Positions 34,791-48,800 of a DNA stretch of 64,000 nt are shown here, one piece after another (positions within the stretch are counted from its first letter, which is position 1; each line of letters opens with the position of its first letter). The stretch comes from Taeniopygia guttata (Eukaryota; Chordata; Aves; Passeriformes; Estrildidae): NCBI RefSeq assembly GCF_048771995.1, contig NC_133031.1, positions 253,001-317,000 on the forward strand, read 5' to 3'. The notes under the pieces were generated by a model. That model was not told the DNA's origin and did not search any database. It saw nothing but the letters and a program-made list of their open reading frames with translations. A program made the position numbers and the translations under genes.

Positions 34791-35154
34791 CTGCAAAGAA
34801 AGGCAGGGCAGAACAGCTCCTGTGGCACTGTAGGAGATCCTCAGGCTGCACCCAAGGCTCAGCCCCAGGACACAGCCCTGGGCTCGGCCCCTTCCCTCTC
34901 TGCTCTTCTCTGGGGCTGCACAGATCACACAGAGGGACACTGGCATTGCACACAGGAATAAAACTGACAGCTAAATGTTCCTTCCTCCCACTGACAGTGA
35001 TCCTGTGGGATCACTCAGGGCTCCAGAAAGTGAGCAGGGCGAGGCTTCCAGGTTCCTTCAACCCTGAGATGATGTTAAGGGAAGTGGAAGATGGGTGAGC
35101 TCTTGTCACACTGACTCTGATTTTTGTCTCAGGAAAGGCACATTCAAAACTTGC

Positions 35155-35226
35155 CTCCAACATCATCCAAGAACTTCAAGCCATTTTCCAGCACAGCTTC
35201 CAAATAATCCAGGTTGCCATCCAAAT
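35155..35226 (-). CDS. cassette B3, with a GC splice donor
   Basis: 72 nt, phase 1 to phase 1, acceptor CTTCTAG, donor GAG|GCAAGT. Leucine-spaced LDYLEAVLENGLKFL pattern. Confidence 0.6.
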
Positions 35227-35869
35227 CTAGAAGTGAGCACAGATCAGAACCATTTCCTTGGTGTGCTGTGGTCCCCTTCTGCCTTTAGGAACTGAGCACT
35301 TGCAAGGGGGTTGGGTAAGGCCATGGGATCCAGATGTGAATGGAAAAGGCCAAAGGAACACAGGGCCTGTGGAGCTCAGGGCTTGCTCCTGGTCACTGTC
35401 CATGCTCTTTGCAGGCCCTGGCAACATCCATGGATGGGCAGCTGGAGCAGCCTGGGGCCCTGGGGGCTCTCTTCCTCCCACAGAGGAAACCCTCCCTAAA
35501 GCCCAGAGGAAAACTGCAGCAGGCAGTTCCACAGGTATCCTTGCCTCCCCCTGTCCCTCCTGCCCTCTTACTGCTGGGACAAATCCCTCAGCCCAAGGGC
35601 ACATAGCCAGGCCCTCTCAGGACACTCTGGAGCCTTGCTCTCCCCCTCTGCCCTTTCCCCACCATGGGCACCCCGTGCAGTCACTCCCAGGTCTCGGGAC
35701 GTGTCTCCCACAGAGGGACCCAAGCAGGACTGCTCAGTACCGGAGTGTCCTGGGCATAATAATTCCTCTGGGCTGTGCCAGCCTTGTCCGGGCTGTGCCC
35801 ATGCTGCCAAGCAGCAGAGAGGGCAGCTCAAGGCTCAGCAGGGCTCAGGCCCAGAGGCACAGCAATTAC

Positions 35870-35977
35870 CTCCTGTGACTGTGCCTGGCATCACCTCCCT
35901 TCCTGCAGCAGAGGCTGCCAATGAGCCACTGCTTCCTCTGGGAAATGCTTCCTTCTGCACAGGCTCTCCTTTCATTT
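35870..35977 (-). pseudogene. cassette D3, acceptor lost
   Basis: 108 nt, open in the expected frame, donor GTAATT. The acceptor position reads GTCGGG instead of ...AG, so normal splicing into this exon is unlikely. Confidence 0.5.
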
Positions 35978-36435
35978 CCCGACAATGGAAAAGAGACAGC
36001 TGGATCAGATGGAAACATTCCGCATGGGGAATGGGGAAGGTAACATCTTGAGGAGGGAATATTTTTGAAAGGTATGGATAAGCATCGGAAAACACTCAGG
36101 ATGTTGGGACTGCCCTATGCTGGTCCCTTCTCCAAACAGCCCCTCAATCTGATGTGCTCAGAGACAGGGAAACTTCAGGGGATTTCAGGCTGTGCATGGC
36201 CCATGGTGCAGTTGGGGCTCCCTGTCAGCTGGTGCCAAATGCCTTCCTGCACAGGCTGGGGAGAAGCTGCAGCCAGCCCAGGCTGGGAAACAGCCCTGCA
36301 GGCCAGGAGAGCAGCAGCGGGGCAGCGAGGCTGCCATGGATCCCTTCCCGCTGTGCCAGGCAGGGCCTGTCCATATGTGCAGGGCAAGGCCCCGTCTGCT
36401 GAGTCCCAGGGGAAGGCTGAGGGAAATGCACCCAC

Positions 36436-36537
36436 CTTGTCCTGCCTGCAGCATTTCCTTCAGCATTTTCCACATGACTTCAAATGGTTTCTGGGATTTC
36501 TTGTCTGCCATGTGTTTGGTGTTTCCTATTGGAGGAT
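36436..36537 (-). CDS. cassette G3
   Basis: 102 nt, phase 1 to phase 1, acceptor GTTAAG, donor GTGGGT; MWKMLKEMLQAGQ end matches G2. Confidence 0.6.
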
Positions 36538-36624
36538 CTTAACAGAAAGTTGTTCCATTTCCTAGGAATAGATCCCACAAAACCAGTGCTCAGCCTGTGG
36601 GTTCAGCAGGGACACACTACTCAC

Positions 36625-36696
36625 CCCTGTGATGGGAGCTGGGTTGGTGCGCATCATCCAGCCCAGGAGTTGGAGAGATCCTCTCTGCAGAAACGC
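36625..36696 (-). CDS. cassette F3
   Basis: 72 nt, phase 1 to phase 1, acceptor GTTACAG, donor GTGAGT; ends QPSSHHRG. Confidence 0.55.
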
Positions 36697-36776
36697 CTGT
36701 AACTGAACAGGCACAGGAGCTTCTGTCACCTGGTTCCTTCCAGATAGTCAATGATTATGAGACACTGAGAACATAC

Positions 36777-36848
36777 CTGCAGGATGCCCAGAGGGCTTCA
36801 AAGCGTCATACCGCCAGGCTAATGGAGAAGCCTTTGGGGCATCCCCAT
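36777..36848 (-). CDS. cassette B4 (diverged)
   Basis: 72 nt with B-class length, position, acceptor (CTTCTAG) and phases, donor GTATGT. The leucine pattern is largely lost, so it may be degrading. Only about 80 bp separate it from F3; no C cassette lies between. Confidence 0.45.
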
Positions 36849-37170
36849 CTAGAAGCAAACCAAGATGAGAAGGTTTCCATTGTGTGCCAGGGCTGGCTCT
36901 GGCCTCGGGCTCACAGCAGGGCTCCCACTCGGGGCTGCTCCTGTGCCTGGGGCCTCTGGGCACTCAGGGCTGGCTGCGGGAGCAGCTGCAGCAAGAGGGA
37001 CATTGTTGGTGCAGGAGTCCTGATTCTCCAGGGCTGTGAACGAGCTCCAGAGGCCTGAAAGCCGAGGCGCCTCCAGTTTTGGCTGCTGCCGGGCCGTGCA
37101 AGGGCAGGGCCTGGGGGAAGAGCTGCTGCCACACAGCCCTGCTGAGAGCTGAGCCCGGCACAGCAATCAC

Positions 37171-37290
37171 CTCCTGTGCCCATGCCTGTGTCCGTGCTTG
37201 GCATCGCCTTCCTTCCTGCAGCAGAGGCTGGCACTGACCCACTGCCTCCTCCAGGAAGTGCCTCTTTCTGCACAGGCATTTGGTCAATTA
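37171..37290 (-). CDS. cassette D4
   Basis: 120 nt, phase 1 to phase 1, acceptor TTCAAG, donor GTGATT. The longest D copy, with the longest Gly/Thr/Met end. Confidence 0.5.
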
Positions 37291-37787
37291 CTTGAAAAAG
37301 GAAGAGGAACAGCTGGATCAGATGGAAACATTCCCCACTGGACAGGTGTGATCTTCAGCAGGCAATGCTTGTGAAAGTCACAGGTAAAGATCAGGAGAAT
37401 GCCCAGGCTATTGGGGGCTGGGCCAGAGCACTCCCTTGTGAAAACAGCTGCACCTCCTGACCTGCTCAGAGACTGGGAAATTGCAGAGGATCTCAGACCC
37501 GTCCACAGCTGCTCTGGGCATCCTGTGCCAGGGCCTCCCCCTGCTCACAGGGAACAATTCCTGCCCAATATCCCATGTGGCCCTGCCCTGCGTTGGGTTG
37601 AAACACTCCTGGTGTCCTGTCACTCCAGGCCCTTGCCCAAAGCCCCTCTCCAACAAGCCTGTCAGTCCATTCAGTGTGAATGCAGATAAATGTCAAGTTG
37701 AGTATTTCCTGCTGAAAATCCAGTTATGAAGATTCATTTTACAACAGAAATTACAAAGTAAAGAAAATATGTAAGACGATGCCTCAC

Positions 37788-37850
37788 CTGAATTATGGCC
37801 CAAATAATTAGGGTCACTTTCCTTGGCAGTAGTGTAAATGGGGTAAAGAC
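37788..37850 (-). pseudogene. NUP210-like exon
   Basis: 63 nt (21 codons) with a LLPRKVTL motif; acceptor TTTTTAG, donor GTGAGG. Last recognisable exon before the sequence changes to the cassette-gene locus. Confidence 0.75.
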
Positions 37851-38132
37851 CTAAAAACAGAAATATGAATACCTGTGTTCAGGATCCTTCAGTCAGATAA
37901 ATGACACCACAAAACTGTACAAGTGTACAACTGATTCTTTAGTTGCTTAATCACAGTAAACTGAGCATGACGAAATTTAACTCATCTGAGTTAAACAACA
38001 CTGAAATCTGACTGGCATTAGGTCAGCTTCCAGATAGAATGAATTTTATGGCAAATTGATTACTATACTGTAACCATAATGTATGTATTCCTGTTCCATT
38101 GTAGCACAGACTTTCTTTATGCCTGTATCTTA

Positions 38133-38369
<237 letters not shown>

Positions 38370-38832
38370 TTACCACAAGGCTAAGTGACAGTCTGAAGCA
38401 AAGTTGAGGAAATTATCACATTTTTACACATGATTGCTCTTTGCAAACTGTGCTGTATTGAAACATTAAATACTTGAAGTGAAAATGAAACAAGCAACAG
38501 ACAGTGAGTTTGATAACATCAGATGTGCCTTCACACAGCACTCTTCACCTGACAATCTCTGCCAAGTCACTGCTTCCAAGATGCACAAAGCTTCATCAGT
38601 CATCACACTGGAGGAATGCAGTCTCCTTCATCAGCCAGCAACATTCAGGCTGTTAGTTCAGGCAACTTCCCTCACAAATAATATTTTACCTTTTAACAGG
38701 TAATTAAGGCTTCACAAAAAGAAAATAAATAGACTCTCAGCCGTTGTGTATTACCATGCCTTTAACCTAATATCTTTATTCATTTTTTGCCAATTCTTAT
38801 TCACAGATTAATTTCAAAAGTCCATTAACTTA

Positions 38833-38991
<159 letters not shown>

Positions 38992-39626
38992 TCACACCAC
39001 TCTTATTTATTAGCATAAAAATTTTCACTTGATTTTGTATTATACTTGTAGTAGGCTAGTGGAGATAGAGCCCCAAGGTTAGACTAACACTGATTTTAAA
39101 CACTAATCCCTGCCAGCTGGAGTTAGTGTCAGATGAAATGAATGAACTCAGGTCCTTCAGCTGGCAAGGGCATAATTAAAACATCCAGAAATATCAACAC
39201 TTCTTTTGTTTAAGGTGCACCCAAGCTGGCAAGAGCAATGAGCTGGACTTTCTTCTGTTCAGTTTTAAAACCTGACATATGGAAAATGACCTTGGGGCAA
39301 AACCTACTCCTAAAAGAATTGCTCACATGCACTTTAAACAGGAGGAAATGTAAATGAGCATGTCCATATAAATTAGGGATTAATATTACTATGTAAATGC
39401 AAAAGCTGAGATTTCTGCCACACAGAACACGAACAGATGCCTGATACCCTGAGACCCTTACAACCTGAAGGGATAAATTTGGGAGGGAGAAACAGAGACA
39501 CAGGAAGGTTGCAGTTGTTTCTCTGTTGTAGCATCTTGTCCATGTCTGATCTCTGTGCTCAGGACCAGCAGCACAGGAGTCAGGGCAGGCTGGATCAGCT
39601 CCTAATGCTGCTTCCAAGGCACTGAC

Positions 39627-39779
<153 letters not shown>

Positions 39780-42457
39780 TTATAGCACTTCTTTTGTCTC
39801 TTGTTCACAGGATAAAATTTGTATCATTTTTAGGGCAGAAGCAGTTGGATGCAGAAATCTCCAAGCTTACACAAGGAGAATTCTTCCACCAAAATAAAAA
39901 TCAAGCTCTAAAATGTATGTAAAAAGTATTAAGCTACTGAGCTAGTGCAAACAGCCCCCAGGCACCAAGTGAATTAACAGCTCTTCATCTGGAACAGTCT
40001 GGCATCCTGTTACCCTCCTCCCAACAGGAGAAAAAACACACAAATCCTTTAGAGCAACAAAATTTTCTTAGAGTGAAAACCAAAGTGATAAGGAAAAAAA
40101 AAAAAAAAGTGAGAACAAAAATTATGCCTGTAAAGCACTGGTATTGCTTCCTGTAAGGTCTGTACTCTACTGTCACTGCTTTTCATCTGAGCAGCCAAAA
40201 CCTGGTGGTAGATCCTGGCAAGTAAGAGGACAATTGACAGATCAGGTGTTTCTTTAATAAAACTATTATTACATTTTTTTTAAAGAACGAGAATGTTACA
40301 CTTAACAGATAAAGAGAATAAAACAATGAAGAGAGAGACCTCTGGTCCCAAACACAAGCCCTCAGAACTAAGCACCCATTCCAAAGTCCCCTCTGCCAAG
40401 GCCATGCAGCCACACCTTGCTCCTCACATCAGCTCTGCAGTTCTCCTGCAACTCCCTGACCTTGTCACAGACCTCAGGACAATCCCAGCTGTTCTCCTCC
40501 CTTTGGCCAGGGAGCAGTGAAGTCGGGTGTCCTGCTGTGTGCTCTGAACTCTGAACAAGGGGAGATGGACAGGCCCCCCAGTGCACAGGAGCTCAGTGAA
40601 CTCTCAGCTCTGCCCAGCAGCACCACAGGAGCCAGCAGCAGAGCAGTGGGGAAAGCTGACATTTTGTTCTGTGAGGGCACTACTCCTGTTTCTGCCTCAA
40701 AATAGAAAGGGATGTGAAGTTTTAATAAAGGTCAGCTTCCAGAACAGCAGCAGTTCCCAGAGAGGGTGGCTAACACAGGGGCTGGGTAGCAGGGCAGGGG
40801 AAGTGGCACAGGGAGGGAGCTGGAATGGAGCTCAGCTGGGCTGGGAGACCAGAGAAAGCAAACAGGGAAAAGGGCAAACAGGGCTACTGCAACTCTTAAA
40901 ACTCTTCCTGTCTCAGCAAACTCTGCTGTTCTCCTCTCCCATTATGTGCCCACTGGCTCCCAGTATCCAGGGATATTGCACTGGTGGCCACTCTTAACTC
41001 TTCCCCTGCTACCACCCACCCATGCCCAGAGAAGCTGCTGTGTCAAAACCAGAGGGAGAGCTACAGAATTCCTCCTTGGCAGTCCCACTGAAGAGTCTGA
41101 GAATCACTGCTCCACATAGCTTGAATTTAGTTTCTCACAAGAGTTTACTGCCAACTCATCCTCTGTCAACTTGGCTGCACGGGTACCTGCCATGGCAGCA
41201 GCCTTACAGAGCCTGCTGATTTCCCAGGCCATTCTGCTGCTTCCATGGAAAAACCCAGGGCTTGTACTGGGATGTAACCCAAGCACAGCACACAGGGCTA
41301 ACAAACCTGCCAAATGTGTGTGGGGTTGCACATTTTTTAAAAAATGTGTTTAATGTGGACTTCTCTCTCCTTTAATCTGACAGGCAGTTAAATCTCTTCC
41401 TACACTTCACAAAGCCTGTCTTGCTGTCACTGCTCCACTCCTGAATTCCAGACAAGAGCACTGAACCTATCTCATGGACATCAGTTAAACCCATCAGGGA
41501 GACCGGACTAAAAAACTATTAAGAGTTTGAACAGTGTACTATGTACAAAAAACTCCTCATCTCTTCTACTTTTTTTCTCACCTCTGTGCCTAGTTGGAAA
41601 AAATATTCCCACCTCACACTTAAAATAGTTAGAGACAATTAAGATGTTCCATCAATTCTTTTGATATTCTAATTTCCACCTTAGTTATCATTATTTCACA
41701 ACTTTATCAGCATTACTTTTTAAAAGACAAACCTGTAATTGATACATTTATAAAAACCACTCTTTAGAGCAACTTGTTTTGTTTCAAGTTCTTTCCTAAT
41801 GAAAGCAGCAATGCAAACACAGAGTTTTATTGGTGTTCACTGCAGAATGCATTTCATATCCCAGGCCTGATGAAGTCAAGCACACTTGCACTTTATTGGC
41901 ATCTTCTAGTGGAAAAGTGCATTAGAAACTTCATATGTAGATCAGAATAAACTCTAATAAATATTCATTCACAAAACCAGGATGCAATACTGTGATTTTA
42001 AAATACCCTGAAACAACACTGTAGGATAGAAGAATTTGAAACCTTCAGAACTACTGGCCCACAGCAAATACTCCAGTACTACTCTGGAAACCAATTAATC
42101 TTATGGGTAGCTTCTGAATAATTCTGTCATGTTACTCTTCGTGGTGTGTTTGTGAAATCAGGAACATTTTACTACAAAGTTGTAATGGGTGAAGTACTTG
42201 GAACTGGCTTTTACCTTATACAGGGAACACAAGTGCATCAAAGCTGTAAAGAAACAATTTCCTGTACCTGAGACTAGAGCAGAAAATGCCAGTGCAAAGA
42301 TCCCCTGCCTGAAGCACAACCGTGACAGGCAAACACATCCAAAATGCAGCTACTGCCTCTCTATTCACACCTGCTGCAAAATGCCCAGGAGTGCTGAAGC
42401 TGCAGAACAATAACCTGGTTGGCAAAAAGGTGTAAAACCACGAAATACTGCACTCAC

Positions 42458-42559
42458 CAAAGCAATGCCTTGAGTCTCTTCATGTGTCACTCTTACAATA
42501 TTTGGCACACTGGTATTAATGAAAAAATATCCAGAACCTTGTTGGAGGAGAAGTTCTGC
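42458..42559 (-). pseudogene. NUP210-like exon (GSGYFF segment)
   Basis: 102 nt, phase 0, acceptor TTGCAG, donor GTGAGT, open. Confidence 0.85.
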
Positions 42560-42686
42560 CTGCAAAACCAGAAAAGCATCCTGAATTAAGATTGTATCTT
42601 TCCAGTAAAGGTGTCTCCTCACACACCCCCTGTAATGTGTGATGTTTTCCTCCCTGCAGCTGGAAAGCAGCAGAGTAACTCCTCAC

Positions 42687-42791
42687 CTGGATGTCAGGGT
42701 GGTTGTAGATGGAGAGCCCAGTGGGGCTCACTTTCACATCTTCCACAAGCATCACTTCAATGGTGGCAGGCCCTGGGAGCACAGCCTCGTG
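42687..42791 (-). pseudogene. NUP210-like exon (EDVKVSP segment)
   Basis: 105 nt, phase 0, acceptor TTGCAG, donor GTGAGG, open. Confidence 0.85.
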
Positions 42792-44943
42792 CTGCAAGAA
42801 CAATGTTAGCAGTTACAGAAAGAGGCACAACACTGCCAGAGTCCTGTGTGTGCAGGGAGGATGTTTAAAGCAGGCAACCAAAGCTCAGAGCACAGGCTGA
42901 GGGATGAGATGCCCACAAGATCCAGAGGCATTCAGTCAGCATCATCAGTCAGTCAGCACAGGGAAGGGCATCCTCAGGGCTGCTCTGTTCTGCACCCCTG
43001 GCCAAGGCAGAGGATAAGGGCCCAGCACTGCAGGATCAGAGAATGATGTCTGACAAGCACAGACAGGATATTAACGCTGAGCCACGGCCCAAGTCATACA
43101 GAATGATAAGGAAAATGCACAAAGTGTTCTAGCTCTAGCTCATCTTTTCATCTGCTTCTTAGCAGGCCACCAAAAGAAATTCTTCCTTAAGTGTAAGTAC
43201 ATGAATACTGGACCAAATGCAGCTTTAATCACTCACTCATAGCAACATTAGCTCAGAAAAGGAAAAAGATTTCTAGAGGAAGTCAGTACTCTGTACCCAT
43301 TTCACCTCATTACTAGAATTATTTCCTTGATGTGGAAAGGATGTGATCTTTCCCTAATGACATAATAGGGTGTTCCACTTAAACATGGAACAACAGTCAA
43401 GACATCTTAATATCCCATCTACTAGATTTTTGTTTGTGTTTTTGGCTGCAAGAAAGGAGAATGGGCAGGTTTGAAAGCAGAACAGAGCAGCCCATTGCTG
43501 ATGTACTTGAAAAATGCACCCAGGTCACCTCATTTGAAAAAAACAACACATTCATGAGCCCACAAAGTGCAGCAGGACTAGCATCTACAGAGTCCTCCGA
43601 AATTTAAACACAGAGAATAGAACTTAAGAATATGCCAGTGTTCTCTGAACTCAAGGCAAAGTTTAGAGCAGCTTCTTTACTAATTATTTCGAAAAATAAG
43701 AAAGAATATATAATACTGGTTTAACAAAGCAGAGCACAGTGAACTACAAAATTATTGTAGAACATCAAGTATCCATATTACAGCTCGATTTCTAAGAGAG
43801 GAAAAAAAAAAGAAACACAACCAAATATCGCAAATAACTTCAGCAGCAAAGTAACTGTGTCTCTGCGGTAATTCTCATTAAGCCATAGTCAAATTTTTCA
43901 GGGGACATACATCTGCACCATGCTTTCCCAACATGAGAAGAGTGGAAACCTCACAAAAAAGTCAAGAACCAAGTGGCAAAAAAGATCACCTCTCAAAGAA
44001 TTTACTAAGCAGATGCCACACCTGGGCCAAGCTGAGAAGAACCAGGCCCACAGAGTATTTCACATTACTGGTGCCCATCTGCTACCTGCTTTGAGTTAAA
44101 TCCTGTAACTGCTCATTGCATATTTAACTTTTTGCCTCAAGTATGTTTTCAAGGTAATGCATATTGTTCAAATCCACTTAAATCTTGCTAACAAGATTAA
44201 ACAGACATTCCAGTTACGAAGCAGAATATTTTAAGAGTCAGTTATTGCACATGTCAGGTTATTCCACAGGCTGAAACCTGCCCTTATATTCAGTTTACAA
44301 AAGTGACATAAACAGAAAACTGCCAGCTGTTTACACCTGCCCTCTTTGTTCATCATCATTACCTTTTACCGTTTTTCTTCCCTAGCTAAGTATTTCAGGG
44401 AGTGGCTAATGACTTGTAAAATGAGAGCTGTGCTTATGGCTGGCATCAGGAAAAAAAAAAAAGAGAGCATCAGTCAGAGCCCAGACTAACATATGGTCCA
44501 TATGAGGAATCAGTCAGCTTTTGCTTTGCTCATGCAGAACTTTCCCACCCAGCTCTGCAGGGGCAATAATCCATTTGCTTTCCCAGTGACAGCTGCATGA
44601 AGCACATGGCTGATTTAGTGAAGGACAAGCAGCAGAGATTCACCAATTCATTAAAAAAACCTAAACTGAAACAAAACCAACTGAAACACTTCTCTGTAAT
44701 GCCCTTGTTCAGATGGTTAAAAAACTCCCAAGGACTTGGACAAATTTGATTTGGATAGCAGCACCTATCCACCTGCAGAGGAAAGCAGGAAAACCATGAA
44801 CCAGTATCAAACCTCTGCAGAAGTAACCAGATTGCACCAGGGAGCCGCCTGATTTGTACAGTACTGTGTGTGGAGGAAATAAAGCCACCAGAACACTGGA
44901 CATTGACCACAGGGAAATGGCAAATCCCCCCAGGTACTGTTAC

Positions 44944-45049
44944 CGGTATTTGGGCTCTGGCTGCCTTCAGGTGGGGCTGCTGGAATCCAGTGGCAGTGGC
45001 AGAGATGGCAGCAGTTCCAAACGCATGGTCAACTACCACAGTTTGTAAG
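44944..45049 (-). pseudogene. NUP210-like exon (ISATATGF segment)
   Basis: 106 nt, donor GTAACA. Its start phase does not fit the 193-nt exon before it: one base is missing somewhere at the junction. Confidence 0.75.
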
Positions 45050-45321
45050 CTTAGAATGCAACAAAGATGAGAAATATATTCAGCTCCTCTAGGCTCATTC
45101 TCATCAGACAAGAACTTTCTCTCTCAAGATAGGTTCTAGACATTGGACTTGGTTCCTTTTTTCTCCTCTCTTTAATAGCACACACTAAAAAAATGCACAT
45201 TGACGTTAAACTGAAGGATGACTGCAGATTACAGTAATTTCTTTAATCAAGATGAGACACTGCCAAACAGATTTAATCTGGACCTTCAAACAAAGAAATG
45301 CTCATTTCAGCCCACTCATAC

Positions 45322-45514
45322 CCTGCATTTTCTTCTGACCATTGCCCTCCGCCTTCAGAGTCAGCTCCATTGGCAGCTCCGTCTCAATACGAGCAATGGC
45401 CTTATTTGTGGATTCCCACACAATACTAAGGGAGCTGAAGTTATCACATTTCCTGCCTTGCTGGTCATAGGCAGCCAAATCCAGCACTGGATTGTGGTAA
45501 TTGGAAACAGGAAC
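45322..45514 (-). pseudogene. NUP210-like exon (DNFSSLSI segment)
   Basis: 193 nt, acceptor TTTTCAG, donor GTATGA. Open, but ends in phase 1 where phase 2 is needed, so a one-base loss in the G run at 45321-45323 is plausible. Confidence 0.85.
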
Positions 45515-45679
45515 CTGAAAAAGAAGGAATATTTTGAACTGAACCGATACAACCGGATTTTTTAATCATTAAAGAAAACATATGCTGAGTTCCATGAGGT
45601 TTGTACAACATCAATGCATAAGGAATGTTTGTTAAAAGGAGCCAAGTGCAAGGCATTCAGCTGTGCTCCAACAGCCCTG

Positions 45680-45809
45680 AGATTATCTCAGCTGGTCAGA
45701 GCATAGTGCTGCTTACACCAGGTAGGTTCAAGTCCTGTATGGGCCATTTAGAGTTGGACTCCATGATCCTTATGATCCCTTCCAACTCAGAGCATTCTGT
45801 GAATCTCTG
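45680..45809 (+). mobile_element. tRNA-derived SINE with CR1-type tail (TguSINE1-like)
   Basis: The head resembles tRNA-Ile, with an A-box-like CTGGTCAGAGC and a B-box-like GGTTCAAGTCC. The tail contains the CR1 ending pattern (CCTTCCAACTCAGAGCATTCTGTGA). This SINE type is known from songbirds, which supports the host assignment. It lies inside an intron of the pseudogene. Confidence 0.75.
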
Positions 45810-47379
45810 AACTCTAAGGGGGTTTTACTGGAGCATGGGTTTGGGGTTTTTTTAGCCAGTGAATTACCTTAAAAAAAAAACAAAAAACAAATCCCCAAAC
45901 CAACAACAACAAAATTGAACCCAGCTCAATGAAATTGTTTTTAAAATTCAAATAAATGATGACAAACAGCACTGTTTGTTAAAGCTCAAAATTCTGGTGT
46001 TGCTCTGGTGAAATGCATTAGCAACAGCAGTGCACCAAGGTAAGCTGACACATAATGGAGCCAGAAAAGCAGGTGAGCTCTGGGGTGGCTAACAATACAC
46101 AGAAGTCTCCATCTCCTCTTGTTATTACATAGAAGCTCTTTAAAATGATTCATTTTAGGGAAGGAGGATGACTTTTACATTTGCCAGGGAATATTAACAC
46201 AACAAAATGTGGCTTACTCAGCAGCCAACATGTGACAACACCCGTTAGCAATAAAAACAGAATAGCAAAGTTCCTTATGCCTGATAATCTACACATATCT
46301 ATTGTCCATTTACTGCAGGACTCCCACAGCCTGCTCTGTGCAGGAGCCCCCAAGGGCACAGTGTGGCCACAGCACCAGTTACTGCTCCTCTTGCAGCAGC
46401 TGCCATGTTTCACACATGGAGCTCCAAACACTGATTTTTCAGCTGTAAGAACACCTTCTTCTCCTGCCAGTTCCCAGGCTTACCAGTTGCTTGCTCTGCT
46501 GGAGCAAAGGGCAGGAGAGAGCAAGCTGAGGGCTGCCATAAACAGGAATCAAAGCCAGCCAGGAAGGGAGAGCACAGATGAGCTTCACGGCAGTGGGCTC
46601 AACCACTGGGAAAGGGCTGGTGACTGTGGGGCTGCTCCCAAATGTTTAGTTCAGGCATGCTGTATTTCCACAGGTCTCAGTTACACTGTGATATCAGAAT
46701 GAAAAGCAAAAATACAGTGCTTGGGGATTTACAGCACTATTAAGACACAGGAAGATGCAAAAGAGGGAGCACATCTCAAGAACAATTCTTTATCACTATG
46801 AAAGTACTGTTCCTGGGAACTCTTTCCTCGGTGTTCATGTTCATGACTATCAAATTTGATTCAAACAACAAATCTCATGTAACTGAGAAAGGAAACAGCA
46901 GGTGTTCTTGCAGAGTGAGAAAAAACCAGGCCAAAGGCAACATTTATAGTCACTTCAGTGTATTTAAAAACATCTTATCTTTTATTTTACATTTCTTTTT
47001 TAGCCGTCAGCAAAGCGAAGTGGATATAAAACCAGAGAAGGCTGAGGCAGCTCTGGTCACCTGCCCCATCCCCCCACGCACTGGTGCTGGGCAGAGCCAC
47101 GCAGGTGTGATGTGCTGGGGACAGCCAGCCTTGCACAGACCTGCACATCAACACCAAGGCCCATTCCTTTGGAATCTGCACTGACAGGAACAGCTCCACT
47201 TTGCAAAGTGTCCACTGAGGAAATCAGTGGAACTTGGCAGCCCAACCAAAATGCTTAAGCCTTGCAGAATTGCAGAAGAATACTATACTGAAGCTAAAAG
47301 CTTCATGGGCTGAGGAGGGTGAATAAAGCAGGAGAAATCACTTCTGTATGTTGGAGAGAACAAAACCAAGTGGAAAATG

Positions 47380-47460
47380 AGCACAGTCATGCTCACCAAG
47401 GCTGCACAGGGTAGAACAGTCAATTCCTGGAGCTGCCATTTGTTAGAATAAACAGAATTA
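47380..47460 (-). pseudogene. possible decayed NUP210-like exon remnant
   Basis: After an acceptor-like ACCTTCCAG, one frame reads VILFILTNGSSRN and then a stop. It weakly aligns with the segment expected between the exons at 47836 and 45514. The frame is off by one from the acceptor. Similarity is low and this could be chance. Confidence 0.3.
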
Positions 47461-47835
47461 CACTGGAAGGTAACACAGTTAAGAGGAGCAGGTCAGACAG
47501 AGGAGTCAGCCTGCTCAGTAACCTTCTGCTCCGATCCTGTTCATGTAAAATGAACCTGCACTCATTAGGATGTTCAATGCATCCCACAACATAAGGCTTC
47601 CACAACTTGGGTTTATACTGCAAAAAACCCATCATAAACCACTTTTAATGTAATGTTGTGAAATGCTCACTCTAAAATCTGCATCAAAATGCATAAACAA
47701 GGTACTTAGTCAAATTCTTTACTGGCTCATTATAAAAGCATCTAGCTACATAACAGGCATATGGCACCATAAATCTGTCTGGAACCAGTTCTCAGCACCT
47801 GATGGAGGGCAACAGCAAGCCCTTCTGGCACTCAC

Positions 47836-48795
<960 letters not shown>

Positions 48796-48800
48796 ACCCT
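48796..48800. repeat. ERV2 target-site duplication, left copy (ACCCT)
   Basis: ACCCT precedes the 5' LTR and recurs at 61491-61495 after the 3' LTR. Confidence 0.85.

Larger units (their letters stand above)
33491..37290 (-). pseudogene. cassette-exon gene, copy 2 (9 exons, no signal-peptide exon found)
   Basis: Minus-strand order: D4 (37171-37290), B4 (36777-36848), F3 (36625-36696), G3 (36436-36537), D3 (35870-35977), B3 (35155-35226), C3 (34719-34790), D2 (34299-34412), E2 transmembrane (33491-33656). Frames and phases match copy 1. Three observations make me call it incomplete: no signal exon between D4 and the NUP210 pseudogene exon at 37788; the segment 35.4-35.6 kb matches sequence beside exon A (26.48-26.60 kb) but lacks A itself; and D3 has GG where its acceptor AG should be. 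It might still be transcribed from an upstream exon outside the region I can resolve. Exon order differs from copy 1, so blocks were lost or gained separately. Confidence 0.5.

Noticed and set aside
45680..45750. Functional tRNA-Ile gene
   Set aside because: It has A- and B-box-like blocks but mismatched stems, and it runs straight into a CR1-like tail, so it is a SINE head.
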